Position numbers and translations under genes: made by a program
Source of the DNA: Neobacillus massiliamazoniensis
GTDB lineage: Bacteria > Bacillota > Bacilli > Bacillales > Cytobacillaceae
Length of the DNA: 64,000 nucleotides
NCBI RefSeq assembly: GCF_001048695.1
Contig: NZ_CVRB01000004.1
Location: 124,001 to 188,000 of the forward strand
Direction of reading: 5' to 3'
Notes under the pieces: model-generated
Told to the model about the DNA's origin: nothing
Database searches by the model: none
The model's input: the letters and a program-made list of their open reading frames with translations, nothing else
Shown here: one piece after another, positions 43,769-52,710 of the stretch
How positions within the stretch are numbered: the stretch's first letter is position 1
Layout of the letters: every line of letters begins with the position of its first letter

Positions 43769-44194
43769 TTATTTCTTAAACCTATGGAGACCAACAAAAT
43801 ATATATGATCTTTGATTTTGGTTGGTAGCAAGTCAAGTTGCAAATCGCCGGACATTGTTTTAAAATTGAATTCTTTTTGACAATTCAAACATTTCCCACT
43901 TGAATATAGTGTTGACAGGATAATAATATTCGAACATACAGGACACACTCCATCAAATGCCTGCATGTTCGTTCCATTTCGTGATATAATAATTGGTTTT
44001 CTTGCGATAAATTTTATTTCAAGATCTGAGGATAACTCATCTTCGTTCATTAATGGCATCCATGTGATGCCAAGGGCTCTGTCTGCCGCTTCCCCAACCT
44101 TTTCTATATCCTCTTGAATGAATGGCTCGTAGACTGATTTTACAGTTTGAAATAGGCTGTTCCCCAATTCCTTTAAAAAATCGCCACGTTTCAT
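43769..44194 (-). CDS. hydrogenase-operon protein with two CxxC motifs
   Basis: 141 aa, not recognised. Helical N-terminus (about 1-55), then a beta-rich half with CPVC (about 90) and CLNC (about 110), 17 residues apart, which could bind zinc or form a rubredoxin- or Rieske-like site. The ligand spacing does not match HoxR/HupI rubredoxins (CxxCG) or Rieske CxH. It sits between the maturation protease and hypA with a 4-bp overlap, so a role in assembly of, or electron transfer from, this hydrogenase is likely. Confidence 0.75.
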   Translation of the reverse strand: MKRGDFLKELGNSLFQTVKSVYEPFIQEDIEKVGEAADRALGITWMPLMNEDELSSDLEIKFIARKPIIISRNGTNMQAFDGVCPVCSNIIILSTLYSSGKCLNCQKEFNFKTMSGDLQLDLLPTKIKDHIYFVGLHRFKK

Positions 44195-44676
44195 GATGCA
44201 TCTCTCCAGCGATTTACTTGGTTAATGACCTCCTTTGCAAGCTCTCGTAATCTTCCCCGGTTTGTTTCACTTAGTTCAACACCTAATTCCAACGATGTTG
44301 GTTGCATTCCAAACATGATGATTTGATCCGGATATCGCTCTCGCATTTTTGCGGCAAACAACACTTCCTGGAATCCAATCTGATGAATGGACATCTTGAT
44401 TCCAAAGTAAGCAGGGATTTCATCCCCTTCCAGTTTAATAATGGTGCCCCCTTCCTTACCGGCATTTATGGCATCAATAATGATTAAGTTTTGAGCATCT
44501 TCAACAGGGCCAAGCAATTTCATCCCATCGGTTTGACCGTCAATAATCTCAATATTTTCATAATCCCGCATCGCTTCTTCTAAGAGAGGTAAAAGGTGAA
44601 TGCCAACACCCTCATCTGAGAAGAGGGTGTTGCCAATTCCTAAAATAGTAATCTTTTTGTCGGTATCTCTATTCAT
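44191..44676 (-). CDS. hyaD: hydrogenase maturation endopeptidase (HyaD/HupD type)
   Basis: 161 aa. It removes the C-terminal tail of the large subunit after nickel insertion. The N-terminal ILGIGNTLFSDEGVG carries the Ni-sensing Glu/Asp, a further Asp lies in DAINAG and a His in SIHQIGFQE. It overlaps the cytochrome b gene by 8 bp. Confidence 0.94.
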   Translation of the reverse strand: MNRDTDKKITILGIGNTLFSDEGVGIHLLPLLEEAMRDYENIEIIDGQTDGMKLLGPVEDAQNLIIIDAINAGKEGGTIIKLEGDEIPAYFGIKMSIHQIGFQEVLFAAKMRERYPDQIIMFGMQPTSLELGVELSETNRGRLRELAKEVINQVNRWRDAS

Positions 44677-45466
44677 TTAATTTTCCACCTACAGCTTTTT
44701 TTGGTTCTGTCTTATAGCCAGTTACCATGGATGAAATCGATCCATTCCGTTCTAGATAATCATCGCGGAATGCCATATAAACGTGAATTACGATAAATAA
44801 CATAATTCCCCAAGCCATTAAGTGATGCCAAGAACGTACAGTGTAACTGTCATTACCAAATAGATACGGAACCCAAGAAAACAATTTTCCCCAGATGGAC
44901 TCTGGTTGTGGCTCAAAATACATGTAATATCCGGTCAGCATCAAAATCCAAGAACCGAAGAAGATAAATATCCAATAGCTTAATTGTGCCAACGGATTAT
45001 GTCCCACATAATGAGGCTTCTTATTTTTTAGGAACAAATAGAATTTAATGGTTTCCCATACTTCTTTCCAAAATATCCATCTAAACGGGTTAGATTTAGA
45101 ATATTTGTTTCCGATGGCAGCCCAAAACAAACGATATAAGAGATTGATGGTAAACAGAAAGGCTGCAAAAAAGTGAATATATCTCATCCACCCCATCATG
45201 TTTGAGTAATAAGCTTCACCGGGAATCCCCGCAGAAGCAAACGGTTTTCCAATATAAATCCCCGTCACCATTAAGAGAATGATGGCCAGCATGTTCATCC
45301 AGTGAAAAATCCTTACAGGCAATTCCCAAACATAAACCTTTACTTCATCTTTCACCGGTTTGTAGTGAATTGGCAGTTGAGGATGAAAGGAATTTTCACT
45401 ATTGATCCCCACATTCTGATCCGAGACAGAGCCTGGAGTTTTAGTTGGTAACTTTGGCGCACCCAT
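44669..45466 (-). CDS. hyaC: Ni/Fe-hydrogenase b-type cytochrome subunit
   Basis: 265 aa with four transmembrane helices. Haem-ligand His candidates lie in VRIFHWMNM, YIHFFAAF and RSWHHLMAW. It anchors the hydrogenase to the outer face of the membrane and passes electrons to quinone. The N-terminal roughly 40 residues are a Pro-rich, soluble extension. It lies 11 bp after the large subunit. Confidence 0.94.
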   Translation of the reverse strand: MGAPKLPTKTPGSVSDQNVGINSENSFHPQLPIHYKPVKDEVKVYVWELPVRIFHWMNMLAIILLMVTGIYIGKPFASAGIPGEAYYSNMMGWMRYIHFFAAFLFTINLLYRLFWAAIGNKYSKSNPFRWIFWKEVWETIKFYLFLKNKKPHYVGHNPLAQLSYWIFIFFGSWILMLTGYYMYFEPQPESIWGKLFSWVPYLFGNDSYTVRSWHHLMAWGIMLFIVIHVYMAFRDDYLERNGSISSMVTGYKTEPKKAVGGKLNE

Positions 45467-45477
45467 TTGTCACACCC

Positions 45478-47196
45478 CTAACCTAAACGAATTTCCGTCG
45501 TGTTTTTGGTCTCCAAATCTGTTAAATGAACGGCACATGCAAGACATGGGTCAAAGGAATGAATAATCCTCAATATTTCAAGAGGCTGTTCTTTGTTTAA
45601 CATTGGTGTACCTTTTAGAGCTGCCTCGTAGGCACCAATATTATTTTTGTGATCACGTGGTGATGCATTCCAAGTTGTCGGCACTACTGCTTGATAGTTT
45701 TTCGTTTTTCCGTTTTCAATGTCAATCCAATGGCCAAGAGCTCCACGCGGCGCTTCCATCCAGCCCACACCTTTTGCACTCTTAGGCCATGTACTTGGTT
45801 CCCATTTGGTCCGATCAAAGGTCACTTGGTCACCGTTTTTAATATTTTTAAGCAAGTCATCCATGTCATTGCGGAGCCAGCCTGAAATCAATACTGATTC
45901 AATTCCACGCGCAACCGTACGCCCAAGAGCGGATTGTAAGGCTGACATAGGTAAATTAAGCTTTTTCAATGTGTCGTTGACAATGTTAACAATTTCATCT
46001 TTACCAGAAGCATATCCAACCATCATCCTTGCAAGAGGACCAGTTTCCATCGGATGATCTTTCCATCTTGGTGCTTTCAGCCAGCTATATTCCTTGTTTG
46101 TATCCAATTGTTTAAATGGTGCTTTTGGTCCAGTGTAATGGAAGGTGGTTTCACCCTCAAAAGGATGCTTTCCGCCTCCTTGCTTTCCGTCATATGTATA
46201 CCAAGAGTGATCAATAAATTCCTTCACCTGATTAGGGTCTTTAAGGTCTACATCAAGCACTTCGTTTAAATTACCATTAAGTATTATCCCGCGAGGCATT
46301 CTGTAATTTTTATAGTCATAAACAGATCCGGTTGAAAAATCACCATAACATAAATAGTTATTTAAGCCACCGCCGTATGTCCAATCCTTATAGTATGAAC
46401 CGATAGCAAGTAAATCCGGAATATATACTTGATTCACAAAATCCCGTGCTTGGTCAATTAGTTGTGATACATGCATCAATCTTTCAGCATTGATAGCGTT
46501 ATCGCTGTCAATATCAAGCGGTGTCGCCATACCGCCAACTACGTAATGTGGATGCGGGTTTTTGCCGCCGAAAATGGTGTGAATTTTGACGATTTCCTTT
46601 TGCCAATCTAACGCTTCCAAATAGTGCGCAACTGCGAGCAAATTCACTTCTGGTGGGAGCTTATATGCTTGATGGCCCCAATAACCATTGGCGAAGATGC
46701 CAAGCTGTCCACTTGAAATCAGTTTTTTCACTTTATTTTGTACGTCAGTGAAATAGCCAGGTGAGGACTTCGGCCAGCTTGATATGGATTGAGCAATTCT
46801 AGATGTTTCTGCTGGGTTAGCTTTTGTTGCACTGACAACATCCACCCAGTCTAATGCATGCAAATGATAAAAGTGAACCACATGGTCATGAAGAAAAATC
46901 GTTTCGTTCATAATTTCACGAATCAAATGGGCATTTCGTGGTATTGTTATATTTAAGGCATCTTCGACTGAACGAATGGATGCAAGTGCATGAACAGTTG
47001 TACAAACACCACAAATTCTTTGAATATAGGCCCAAACATCACGTGGATCACGATCTTTTACAATCAGCTCTAATCCACGAACAGCAGTTCCTGAACTAAA
47101 TGCGTCTTTTATGACGCCATTTTCATCAATATCTACTTCTACTCGAAGGTGACCCTCAATTCTTGTTATTGGATCTACAACAATTCGTTCACTCAT
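45478..47196 (-). CDS. hyaB: [NiFe] hydrogenase large subunit
   Basis: 572-aa catalytic subunit. Active-site cysteines are in RICGVC (Cys62, Cys65) and DPCLACAVH (Cys551, Cys554). A 15-residue C-terminal tail after His557 is the substrate of the maturation protease. Other group 1 signatures are TRIEGHLRVE at the start and HLHALDW. It shares one base with the small-subunit gene. Confidence 0.97.
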   Translation of the reverse strand: MSERIVVDPITRIEGHLRVEVDIDENGVIKDAFSSGTAVRGLELIVKDRDPRDVWAYIQRICGVCTTVHALASIRSVEDALNITIPRNAHLIREIMNETIFLHDHVVHFYHLHALDWVDVVSATKANPAETSRIAQSISSWPKSSPGYFTDVQNKVKKLISSGQLGIFANGYWGHQAYKLPPEVNLLAVAHYLEALDWQKEIVKIHTIFGGKNPHPHYVVGGMATPLDIDSDNAINAERLMHVSQLIDQARDFVNQVYIPDLLAIGSYYKDWTYGGGLNNYLCYGDFSTGSVYDYKNYRMPRGIILNGNLNEVLDVDLKDPNQVKEFIDHSWYTYDGKQGGGKHPFEGETTFHYTGPKAPFKQLDTNKEYSWLKAPRWKDHPMETGPLARMMVGYASGKDEIVNIVNDTLKKLNLPMSALQSALGRTVARGIESVLISGWLRNDMDDLLKNIKNGDQVTFDRTKWEPSTWPKSAKGVGWMEAPRGALGHWIDIENGKTKNYQAVVPTTWNASPRDHKNNIGAYEAALKGTPMLNKEQPLEILRIIHSFDPCLACAVHLTDLETKNTTEIRLG

Positions 47197-48272
47197 TATT
47201 CTTCACCTCGTTGTTTATCGTCTCTTTTCTTCTGAATTACTGTTCCAGTTGCATGAACAGCAATACTTGCCGTTGTTAAGCCGACTGCAGCCAAACCTAT
47301 AGTGTCTGGTGAAATGGTTGTTTGTGTTCCTGGAATTTTGGCTCTCCTTGTGTAGAGCGGACCATTATCCCAGAAATCTTTCTCGGAACAGCCGATGCAA
47401 GGATTTCCAGATTGAATCGGGTAGCTTACACCGCCATTCCAGCGCATTTCTGCACAAGCGTTATAGGTGGTTGGGCCTTTACAGCCAACTTTGTATAAGC
47501 AATAACCTTGTTTTGCACCCTCATCATCAAAATTTTCGACAAACAAGCCGGCATCAAAATAGGCGCGGCGATTACATTTATCATGGATACGATGACGATA
47601 AAATGCTGTTGGACGACCGTGTTGATCCAATTCAGGCAGTTTTCCGAAGGTGATGATATGAGCAATGACACCTGTCATAACTTCAGCAATAGGCGGACAG
47701 CCTGGAACACGAATGACAGGGGTATTTTTCACAAAGCTAGTAACTGGTTTTGCTCCGGTTGGATTCGGATATGCCGCAGGGATTCCCCCCCAGGAAGAAC
47801 ATGATCCATAGGCAATGATCGCTTTTGCATCTGCAGCCATTTGCTGCAATGTATCTATTTGTGATTTACCACCGACAGTCAAGAAGGCACTATCGCTTGG
47901 TATACTCCCCTCAACCGCAAGAACATACTCACCTTTATAATCCTTTAATACTTGTTCCATAGAAGCCTCAACTTGGTATCCTGATGCTGCTGACAGCACT
48001 TCAGAATATTCAAGTGAAATCATTTGAAGTAAAACGTTTTCAGTTTTTGGTTGTGATGAACGGATAAATGATTCGGAACATCCAGTGCAATCCTGGAATT
48101 GCAGCCAAACCACCGGCACTCTTGAGTTCATCTCCATTGCTTTTACCACTTTATTAGATTGTGTAAACTCAAGCCCAAGTGTTGCTGCTAGAGCAGTACA
48201 CATCTTTAAGAAGTCACGACGACTAAATCCATGTTCAATCGCTGCTTCATAAACTGTTTTGTTTGTCTTCAT
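47196..48272 (-). CDS. hyaA: [NiFe] hydrogenase small subunit (Tat-exported)
   Basis: 358 aa from ATG 48272 (GGAGGGGAAAGGG upstream). The twin-arginine signal SRRDFLK (17-23) directs export of the folded heterodimer. The proximal [4Fe-4S] motif is CTGCSESF and a later one GSCSSWGG. These are the ordinary forms: the extra cysteines that mark oxygen-tolerant enzymes (CTCC) are absent. A C-terminal helix (about 325-345) anchors it next to the cytochrome b. First gene of the operon. Confidence 0.97.
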   Translation of the reverse strand: MKTNKTVYEAAIEHGFSRRDFLKMCTALAATLGLEFTQSNKVVKAMEMNSRVPVVWLQFQDCTGCSESFIRSSQPKTENVLLQMISLEYSEVLSAASGYQVEASMEQVLKDYKGEYVLAVEGSIPSDSAFLTVGGKSQIDTLQQMAADAKAIIAYGSCSSWGGIPAAYPNPTGAKPVTSFVKNTPVIRVPGCPPIAEVMTGVIAHIITFGKLPELDQHGRPTAFYRHRIHDKCNRRAYFDAGLFVENFDDEGAKQGYCLYKVGCKGPTTYNACAEMRWNGGVSYPIQSGNPCIGCSEKDFWDNGPLYTRRAKIPGTQTTISPDTIGLAAVGLTTASIAVHATGTVIQKKRDDKQRGEE

Positions 48273-48307
48273 CCCTTTCCCCTCCACATAACATGAATAC
48301 GAAAAAA

Positions 48308-48362
48308 CAAGACCTCATAAAAATTTTAGTACACTCATAGGTCTTTCGTCTTGAATTTTCAA
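48308..48362 (-). promoter_or_regulatory. inverted repeats in the hydrogenase promoter region
   Basis: AAGACCT (48308-48314) is inverted as AGGTCTT (48339-48345), and a 12-bp palindrome TTGAA-TT-TTCAA lies at 48351-48362. Both are within 90 bp of the small-subunit start. The rest of 48363-48484 is AT-rich with no gene. No confident -35/-10 pair was found, as expected for an activator-dependent promoter. Confidence 0.35.
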
Positions 48363-48484
48363 AAAAGGACACAAAGAGTTCTTAATTACATCTCTATGGT
48401 GAAAAAATTGAAAAAAAAAATCTAATTTCCAATCAAACTCTTTTAGTCGACAAGGAAAAGAAGGACATTTATAGGAAAAAAGAA

Positions 48485-48590
48485 AAAAGAGGGTGTCCCA
48501 AAAGAATTTACTTTTAGGATCCCTCTTTTTATTAATGGTCTGTTAAAATTTGTAAATATAGTGGTGCCTGTCCCCTTTTGGGACAGCCTC
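48485..48590 (-). terminator. tatA terminator made of dispersed repeats
   Basis: CTGTCCC-AAAA-GGGGACAG directly follows the tatA stop (about 48563-48590). A second hairpin, AGAGGG..CCCAAAAG with CTTTTAGG..CCCTCT, lies at 48489-48532 with T-rich flanks. Both carry the GGTGCCTGTCCC/GGGTGTCCC repeat core. Confidence 0.7.
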
Positions 48591-48785
48591 TTATTTAGTC
48601 AATTTATTCTTTTCTACTTCATTGTCACCCATTACATCTTCTGTTAGTTCACGAGTGGATTTTTTAAACTCTTTTAATGTTTGTCCAAAGGCTTTACCAA
48701 TTTCAGGTAATTTTTTCGGTCCAAAGATAATAAGTGCTAATGTTAAAATTAAAATTAATCCAGGAATGCCGATATTTGATAACAA
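48591..48785 (-). CDS. tatA: twin-arginine translocase subunit TatA
   Basis: 64 aa: N-terminal transmembrane helix, the [14 protein letters not shown] hinge and amphipathic helix, and an acidic tail. TTG start 9 nt after AAGGGG. No tatC is adjacent. Its place immediately upstream of the Tat-dependent hydrogenase small subunit suggests a dedicated pore subunit for hydrogenase export. Confidence 0.95.
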   Translation of the reverse strand: MLSNIGIPGLILILTLALIIFGPKKLPEIGKAFGQTLKEFKKSTRELTEDVMGDNEVEKNKLTK

Positions 48786-48823
48786 GATTTACACCCCTTT
48801 AATTGTTATATATTACTATTCTA

Positions 48824-48884
48824 ATTATAGTATCCAATCCTCATTTTGCATTAAATATTTAGGATTATTCATAGTTTATTCACA
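48824..48884 (-). promoter_or_regulatory. tatA promoter with possible Fnr-like half site
   Basis: -10 TATAAT (48824-48829) without a good -35; TGTGA-N6-TATGA at 48869-48884 is centred about 60 bp before the predicted start. Only the first half matches the Fnr/CRP TGTGA-N6-TCACA consensus. Confidence 0.35.
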
Positions 48885-48992
48885 ATATTTAACAAAACAA
48901 ACAGATATAGGACTTTGGTAGTAAGCATTTCCAATATATCCACTGAAGTCAATGTCCAACAACCATATGAGAGATCTTTCAACTATTAATTA

Positions 48993-49481
48993 TTAAAATT
49001 TTCGTTCATAAATCCTAAATTCATAATCGTAAGGATTTTTGTCATCCTTTGGTCCTTTTTTGGATGACAGTAGTTGCCACTGGGAAAAATCGAATTCCGG
49101 AAAATATGTATCTCCCTCAAAATCTTCATGAATAAAAGTAATATATAATCTGTCAGCATAAGCAAACGTTTCTTTAAATATTTCTGCACCACCGATGACA
49201 AAAATTTCATCGTTTTGGTTTTGACAGTAGCTTATAAAATCCTTAATTGAGGAAAAAACTGTACATCCTTCACACTGATAATTATTTTGGCGTGTAATAA
49301 CAATATTTTCTCTTCCAGGAAGGATTCGGCCAATCGATTCATGGGTTTTTCTTCCCATCGCAATTGGATGACCCATTGTGACTTTTTTAAAGAATTTCAA
49401 GTCCTCCGGTAAATGCCAAGGTAGTTGATTATCCTTACCAATTAATCTCTTTTCATCCATAGCTACTAAAAAAGAGATCAT
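48993..49481 (-). CDS. folA: dihydrofolate reductase
   Basis: 162 aa. [32 protein letters not shown] holds the substrate Asp/Glu region, [10 protein letters not shown] binds NADPH, and FVIGGAEIF follows. It regenerates tetrahydrofolate consumed by ThyA. It overlaps thyA by 4 bp. B. subtilis calls the gene dfrA. Confidence 0.97.
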   Translation of the reverse strand: MISFLVAMDEKRLIGKDNQLPWHLPEDLKFFKKVTMGHPIAMGRKTHESIGRILPGRENIVITRQNNYQCEGCTVFSSIKDFISYCQNQNDEIFVIGGAEIFKETFAYADRLYITFIHEDFEGDTYFPEFDFSQWQLLSSKKGPKDDKNPYDYEFRIYERKF

Positions 49482-50272
49482 ACGCTGACCACTCCTTTAA
49501 TATGTGGATGCGGATCATAGCCTACTAACTCAAAATCCTCATATTTAAATGAAAAGATATTTTTCACTGCCGGATTAATAATTAATTTAGGTAATGAACG
49601 TGGTTCTCTTTCCATTTGTAGCTTTACCTGTTCAATGTGATTTTGATAAATATGAACATCACCAAAAGTATGAATAAATTCACCCGGCTTTAAGCCGCTG
49701 ACTTGTGCAATCATTAATGTCAGAATTGCATATGAAGCGATATTAAACGGAACACCAAGGAATACATCAGCAGAGCGCTGATATAATTGACAGGAAAGCT
49801 TTCCGTCTACCACATAAAATTGAAACATACAGTGACATGGCGGCAAAGCCATTTTGTCTATTTCTGCTACATTCCAGGCATTGACAATAAGCCTTCTTGA
49901 ATCCGGATTCGTTTTTAATTGCTCAATCAGTTCGCTGATTTGGTCGATTGTTTTTCCATCAGCTCCTGTCCAGGAACGCCATTGATGGCCATAAACAGGA
50001 CCTAATTCCCCGTCTTCATCAGCCCATTCGTTCCAAATGCGCACCCCATTTTCCTGTAGATAACGAATATTTGTATCACCTGTTAAAAACCAAAGCAATT
50101 CGTAAATAATCGATTTTAAGTGAAGTTTTTTGGTTGTTAAAAGAGGAAACCCTTCTTCTAAATTAAATCTCATCTGATAACCAAAGTTGCTGATGGTTCC
50201 GGTACCTGTCCGATCACCTTTGATTTGACCGTTTTCCAAAATATGTTTACAAAGATCCAAATATTGCTTCAA
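49478..50272 (-). CDS. thyA: thymidylate synthase ThyA/ThyB
   Basis: 264 aa when started at TTG 50272, which has AAGGAAG 8 nt upstream and gives [10 protein letters not shown] as in B. subtilis ThyB; an ATG 30 bp earlier has no ribosome site. Catalytic Cys in [21 protein letters not shown] for dUMP, and a PHPHIKG end. It forms dTMP from dUMP with methylene-tetrahydrofolate. Confidence 0.96.
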   Translation of the reverse strand: MKQYLDLCKHILENGQIKGDRTGTGTISNFGYQMRFNLEEGFPLLTTKKLHLKSIIYELLWFLTGDTNIRYLQENGVRIWNEWADEDGELGPVYGHQWRSWTGADGKTIDQISELIEQLKTNPDSRRLIVNAWNVAEIDKMALPPCHCMFQFYVVDGKLSCQLYQRSADVFLGVPFNIASYAILTLMIAQVSGLKPGEFIHTFGDVHIYQNHIEQVKLQMEREPRSLPKLIINPAVKNIFSFKYEDFELVGYDPHPHIKGVVSV

Positions 50273-50367
50273 TGATGTCACTTCCTTACCTGCATTCTTC
50301 ATATTTGTTCATTTTATCATATTGTTATAAGAAAAAGCCGCCGGAGACAGCAGCTTTTAAAAATTAT

Positions 50368-50946
50368 TTAGACTTCTAATCCAAAGTTACGGCAAAGGGA
50401 AGCAAGTCCACCCGCAAAGCCGCTGCCAATGGCATTGAATTTCCAGTCTCCATTATGCCGGTAAAGTTCACAGATGACAACTGCAGTTTCGACAGAAAAA
50501 TCTTCCCCAAGGTCAAAACGGAGAATTTCATTTTCAGTTTGTTCATCAACAACGCGAACAAAAGCGTTGGAAACTTGACCAAAGTTTTGGCTTCTGGCTT
50601 CTGCATCATGAATGGTTACCGTGATCGCAATGCGCTCAATATGGGATGGAACCTTACTAAAGTTAATTTTAATTTGCTCATCGTCACCTTCACCTTCTCC
50701 TGTACGATTATCTCCAGTATGCTCAACGGCACCAGAAGGGTGAATTAGGTTATTGTAGAAAATAAAATCAACATCTTGGACCACTCTGTTGTTAGCGTCT
50801 GTAAGAAAAGCAGATGCGTCCAAATCAAAGTCGTGTCCACCATGATAACGGTTCGTATCCCACCCAAGACCGACTATTGCCTTAGTTAGTCCTGGATTGG
50901 TTTTCGTTAAATCGATTCGTTGACCTTTTGATAAATTAATCGACAT
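50368..50946 (-). CDS. TerD family stress protein
   Basis: 192 aa. Full TerD domain with the calcium-binding acidic motifs FDLDASAFL and GEGDDEQI and the typical DNRTGEG. It is paralogous to the products at 50975 and 60576. Last gene of the yceG-telA-terD-terD unit. B. subtilis relatives are YceC/D/E. Confidence 0.94.
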   Translation of the reverse strand: MSINLSKGQRIDLTKTNPGLTKAIVGLGWDTNRYHGGHDFDLDASAFLTDANNRVVQDVDFIFYNNLIHPSGAVEHTGDNRTGEGEGDDEQIKINFSKVPSHIERIAITVTIHDAEARSQNFGQVSNAFVRVVDEQTENEILRFDLGEDFSVETAVVICELYRHNGDWKFNAIGSGFAGGLASLCRNFGLEV

Positions 50947-50974
50947 ATGATCACCTCATTTTAAACTGTTTTCC

Positions 50975-51580
50975 TTAAGAAAATGAACGAACAACTTCAC
51001 CTAAGCTTGCTGCATTTGTTCCATTTCCAATGGCGGCAAATTTCCACTCCGTTCCATTGCGGTACATTTCACTGACAATCAGGCATGTATTTCCACTATA
51101 ATTATCAGTTAAATTGTAATGAACCAATTCCTGGTTGCTTGTAGGATTGACAACCCTGATATAAGCATTGCGAATCATCCCAAAATGCTGCCTTCTTTTT
51201 ACACAATCATAAATAGTTACAACAAAAACAAGTTTTTGAATGTCTGAAGGCACTCTGCTTAAGTCGACGATAATTTGTTCATCATCACCGTCTCCATCAC
51301 CGGTTAAATTGTCACCTGTGTGCTGCACACTTCCGTTAGTGCTTTTTAAGTTTCCAAAATAAATAACATCCCTATTGCTCTGTAATCGATCATTTGCGTC
51401 GAGCATGATTACAGATGCATCACAGTCAAAATTAGCTTGCGTGCTTCCAAATAGTGAACTGAAAAAGCCCCCTCCACCGCTTTGAATAGGGTCCCAGCCT
51501 AAACCAACCATAATTTTCGAAAGCCCGGGGTTGCTTTTTGTTAAATCTATTCTTTGTCCCTTTTGCAAATTAATCGCCAT
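50975..51580 (-). CDS. TerD family protein with loop insertion
   Basis: 201 aa from ATG 51580 (GAGGTG 6 nt upstream). The TerD core is like its neighbours but has a Gly/Phe-rich insertion (GGGGFFSSLFGS, about 37-48) between strand one and the calcium motif FDCDASVIM, and lacks part of the C-terminal end. It is the most diverged of the three TerD copies here, resembling YceE-type proteins. Confidence 0.92.
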   Translation of the reverse strand: MAINLQKGQRIDLTKSNPGLSKIMVGLGWDPIQSGGGGFFSSLFGSTQANFDCDASVIMLDANDRLQSNRDVIYFGNLKSTNGSVQHTGDNLTGDGDGDDEQIIVDLSRVPSDIQKLVFVVTIYDCVKRRQHFGMIRNAYIRVVNPTSNQELVHYNLTDNYSGNTCLIVSEMYRNGTEWKFAAIGNGTNAASLGEVVRSFS

Positions 51581-51603
51581 TTTTTTCACCTCATTAGTTT
51601 TTA

Positions 51604-52707
51604 TTATGCTTGTTTCATTTTTCTAAAGTTGTCTTGGAGCTGTTCTAAACGTTTTGTACCCTCTTCGCGCATACGCTTATTTTCCTCTTCAATCGCTCTT
51701 GTTTCCTGCATTCCTTTTATGATGACATTCCATGATTCTTCAATCGTCTCGATTTTAATGCTCGGAGAGCCGGCAAGTCTGGCAATTTCTGTACTCTGCT
51801 GGGATATGTTTTGTGCATTTCGCAACAGCATTTCATTTGTTCTACGATCAAGCTCACTCATTGAATCTGCCACAAGCTTTTGTCTTTTTGCTGCTACAGC
51901 TTGAATTAATCCATTTTTAAAAATCGGAATGGTGGTGACAAAAGCAGAATTGATTTTTCCAATCAGCTTTGTATTTCCTCGTTGAAGCAAACGAATTTGC
52001 GGAGCAGTTTGCAATGAAACCATTTTTGCCATTTCCAAATCATATATTCTTTGCTCAAGTACCTCAATAGCATTTTTAAGTGAATCTAATTGCATTGTGG
52101 CAATCTGGTCCCCGGATTGAGCACGAGATTCAAGCTGAGGAAGTTGGCTATTTTTTAGTTCATCAACCTTTATTTCTCCCGCAACAACATATTTTTCAAG
52201 CGTCATATAGTATTGGTAATTTTGATCATACATATTTTCAAGCATATTGGTCGAATCGACCATCTCTTTTTGATATTTTGAAATTTCTACATATACTTTG
52301 TCAATTTCCTGGCCCATCGTTTGGTACTTGCCAAATAGCCTTTCAATCGCTTTTCCGCCTTTTTTAAACAACTTTCCAAAAAATCCTTCGGATGTTTTTT
52401 CAAAGTCCTTTGCATCAAATTTATCCATAATGTGGCCCAAGGTTTTAAGAAGCTCGCCAGAATCTTCTACTTTGGTTGTCCGCATATTCCCTAAAATTTG
52501 ATCTGAGAAACGGGAGATTTGAACGGCTGGCTCTTTTCCAAACTCTAGGATTTTAATTTGATCTCGTTCATCGATTGTCCGTGCTAGGTTCTGTACTTCT
52601 GGTTCTTTCCTAAGCATCAGCTTTATGTCAGATACTTTTGTTTCGGTAAGCAAGTCATCTGGATTCGTTGTCATTAATTCTGGTGATAGATTCGATTGTT
52701 GATTCAT
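51604..52707 (-). CDS. yceH: TelA/KlaA toxic-anion resistance protein (YceH)
   Basis: 367-aa, almost entirely helical soluble protein with long coiled coils (about 120-340), typical of TelA. It is the regular partner of YceG and TerD proteins. Mechanism unknown; associated with tellurite and antimicrobial stress resistance. It is 3 bp from yceG. Confidence 0.94.
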   Translation of the reverse strand: MNQQSNLSPELMTTNPDDLLTETKVSDIKLMLRKEPEVQNLARTIDERDQIKILEFGKEPAVQISRFSDQILGNMRTTKVEDSGELLKTLGHIMDKFDAKDFEKTSEGFFGKLFKKGGKAIERLFGKYQTMGQEIDKVYVEISKYQKEMVDSTNMLENMYDQNYQYYMTLEKYVVAGEIKVDELKNSQLPQLESRAQSGDQIATMQLDSLKNAIEVLEQRIYDLEMAKMVSLQTAPQIRLLQRGNTKLIGKINSAFVTTIPIFKNGLIQAVAAKRQKLVADSMSELDRRTNEMLLRNAQNISQQSTEIARLAGSPSIKIETIEESWNVIIKGMQETRAIEEENKRMREEGTKRLEQLQDNFRKMKQA

Positions 52708-52710
52708 CTG

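Noticed and set aside
43759-43836. 26-residue N-terminal extension of HypA
   Set aside because: It overlaps the upstream gene and would bury the essential MHE start; the ATG at 43758 has a proper ribosome site.
45719-46057. 112-aa plus-strand frame (also 47309-47653)
   Set aside because: Antisense to the hydrogenase large and small subunit genes; no initiation signal.
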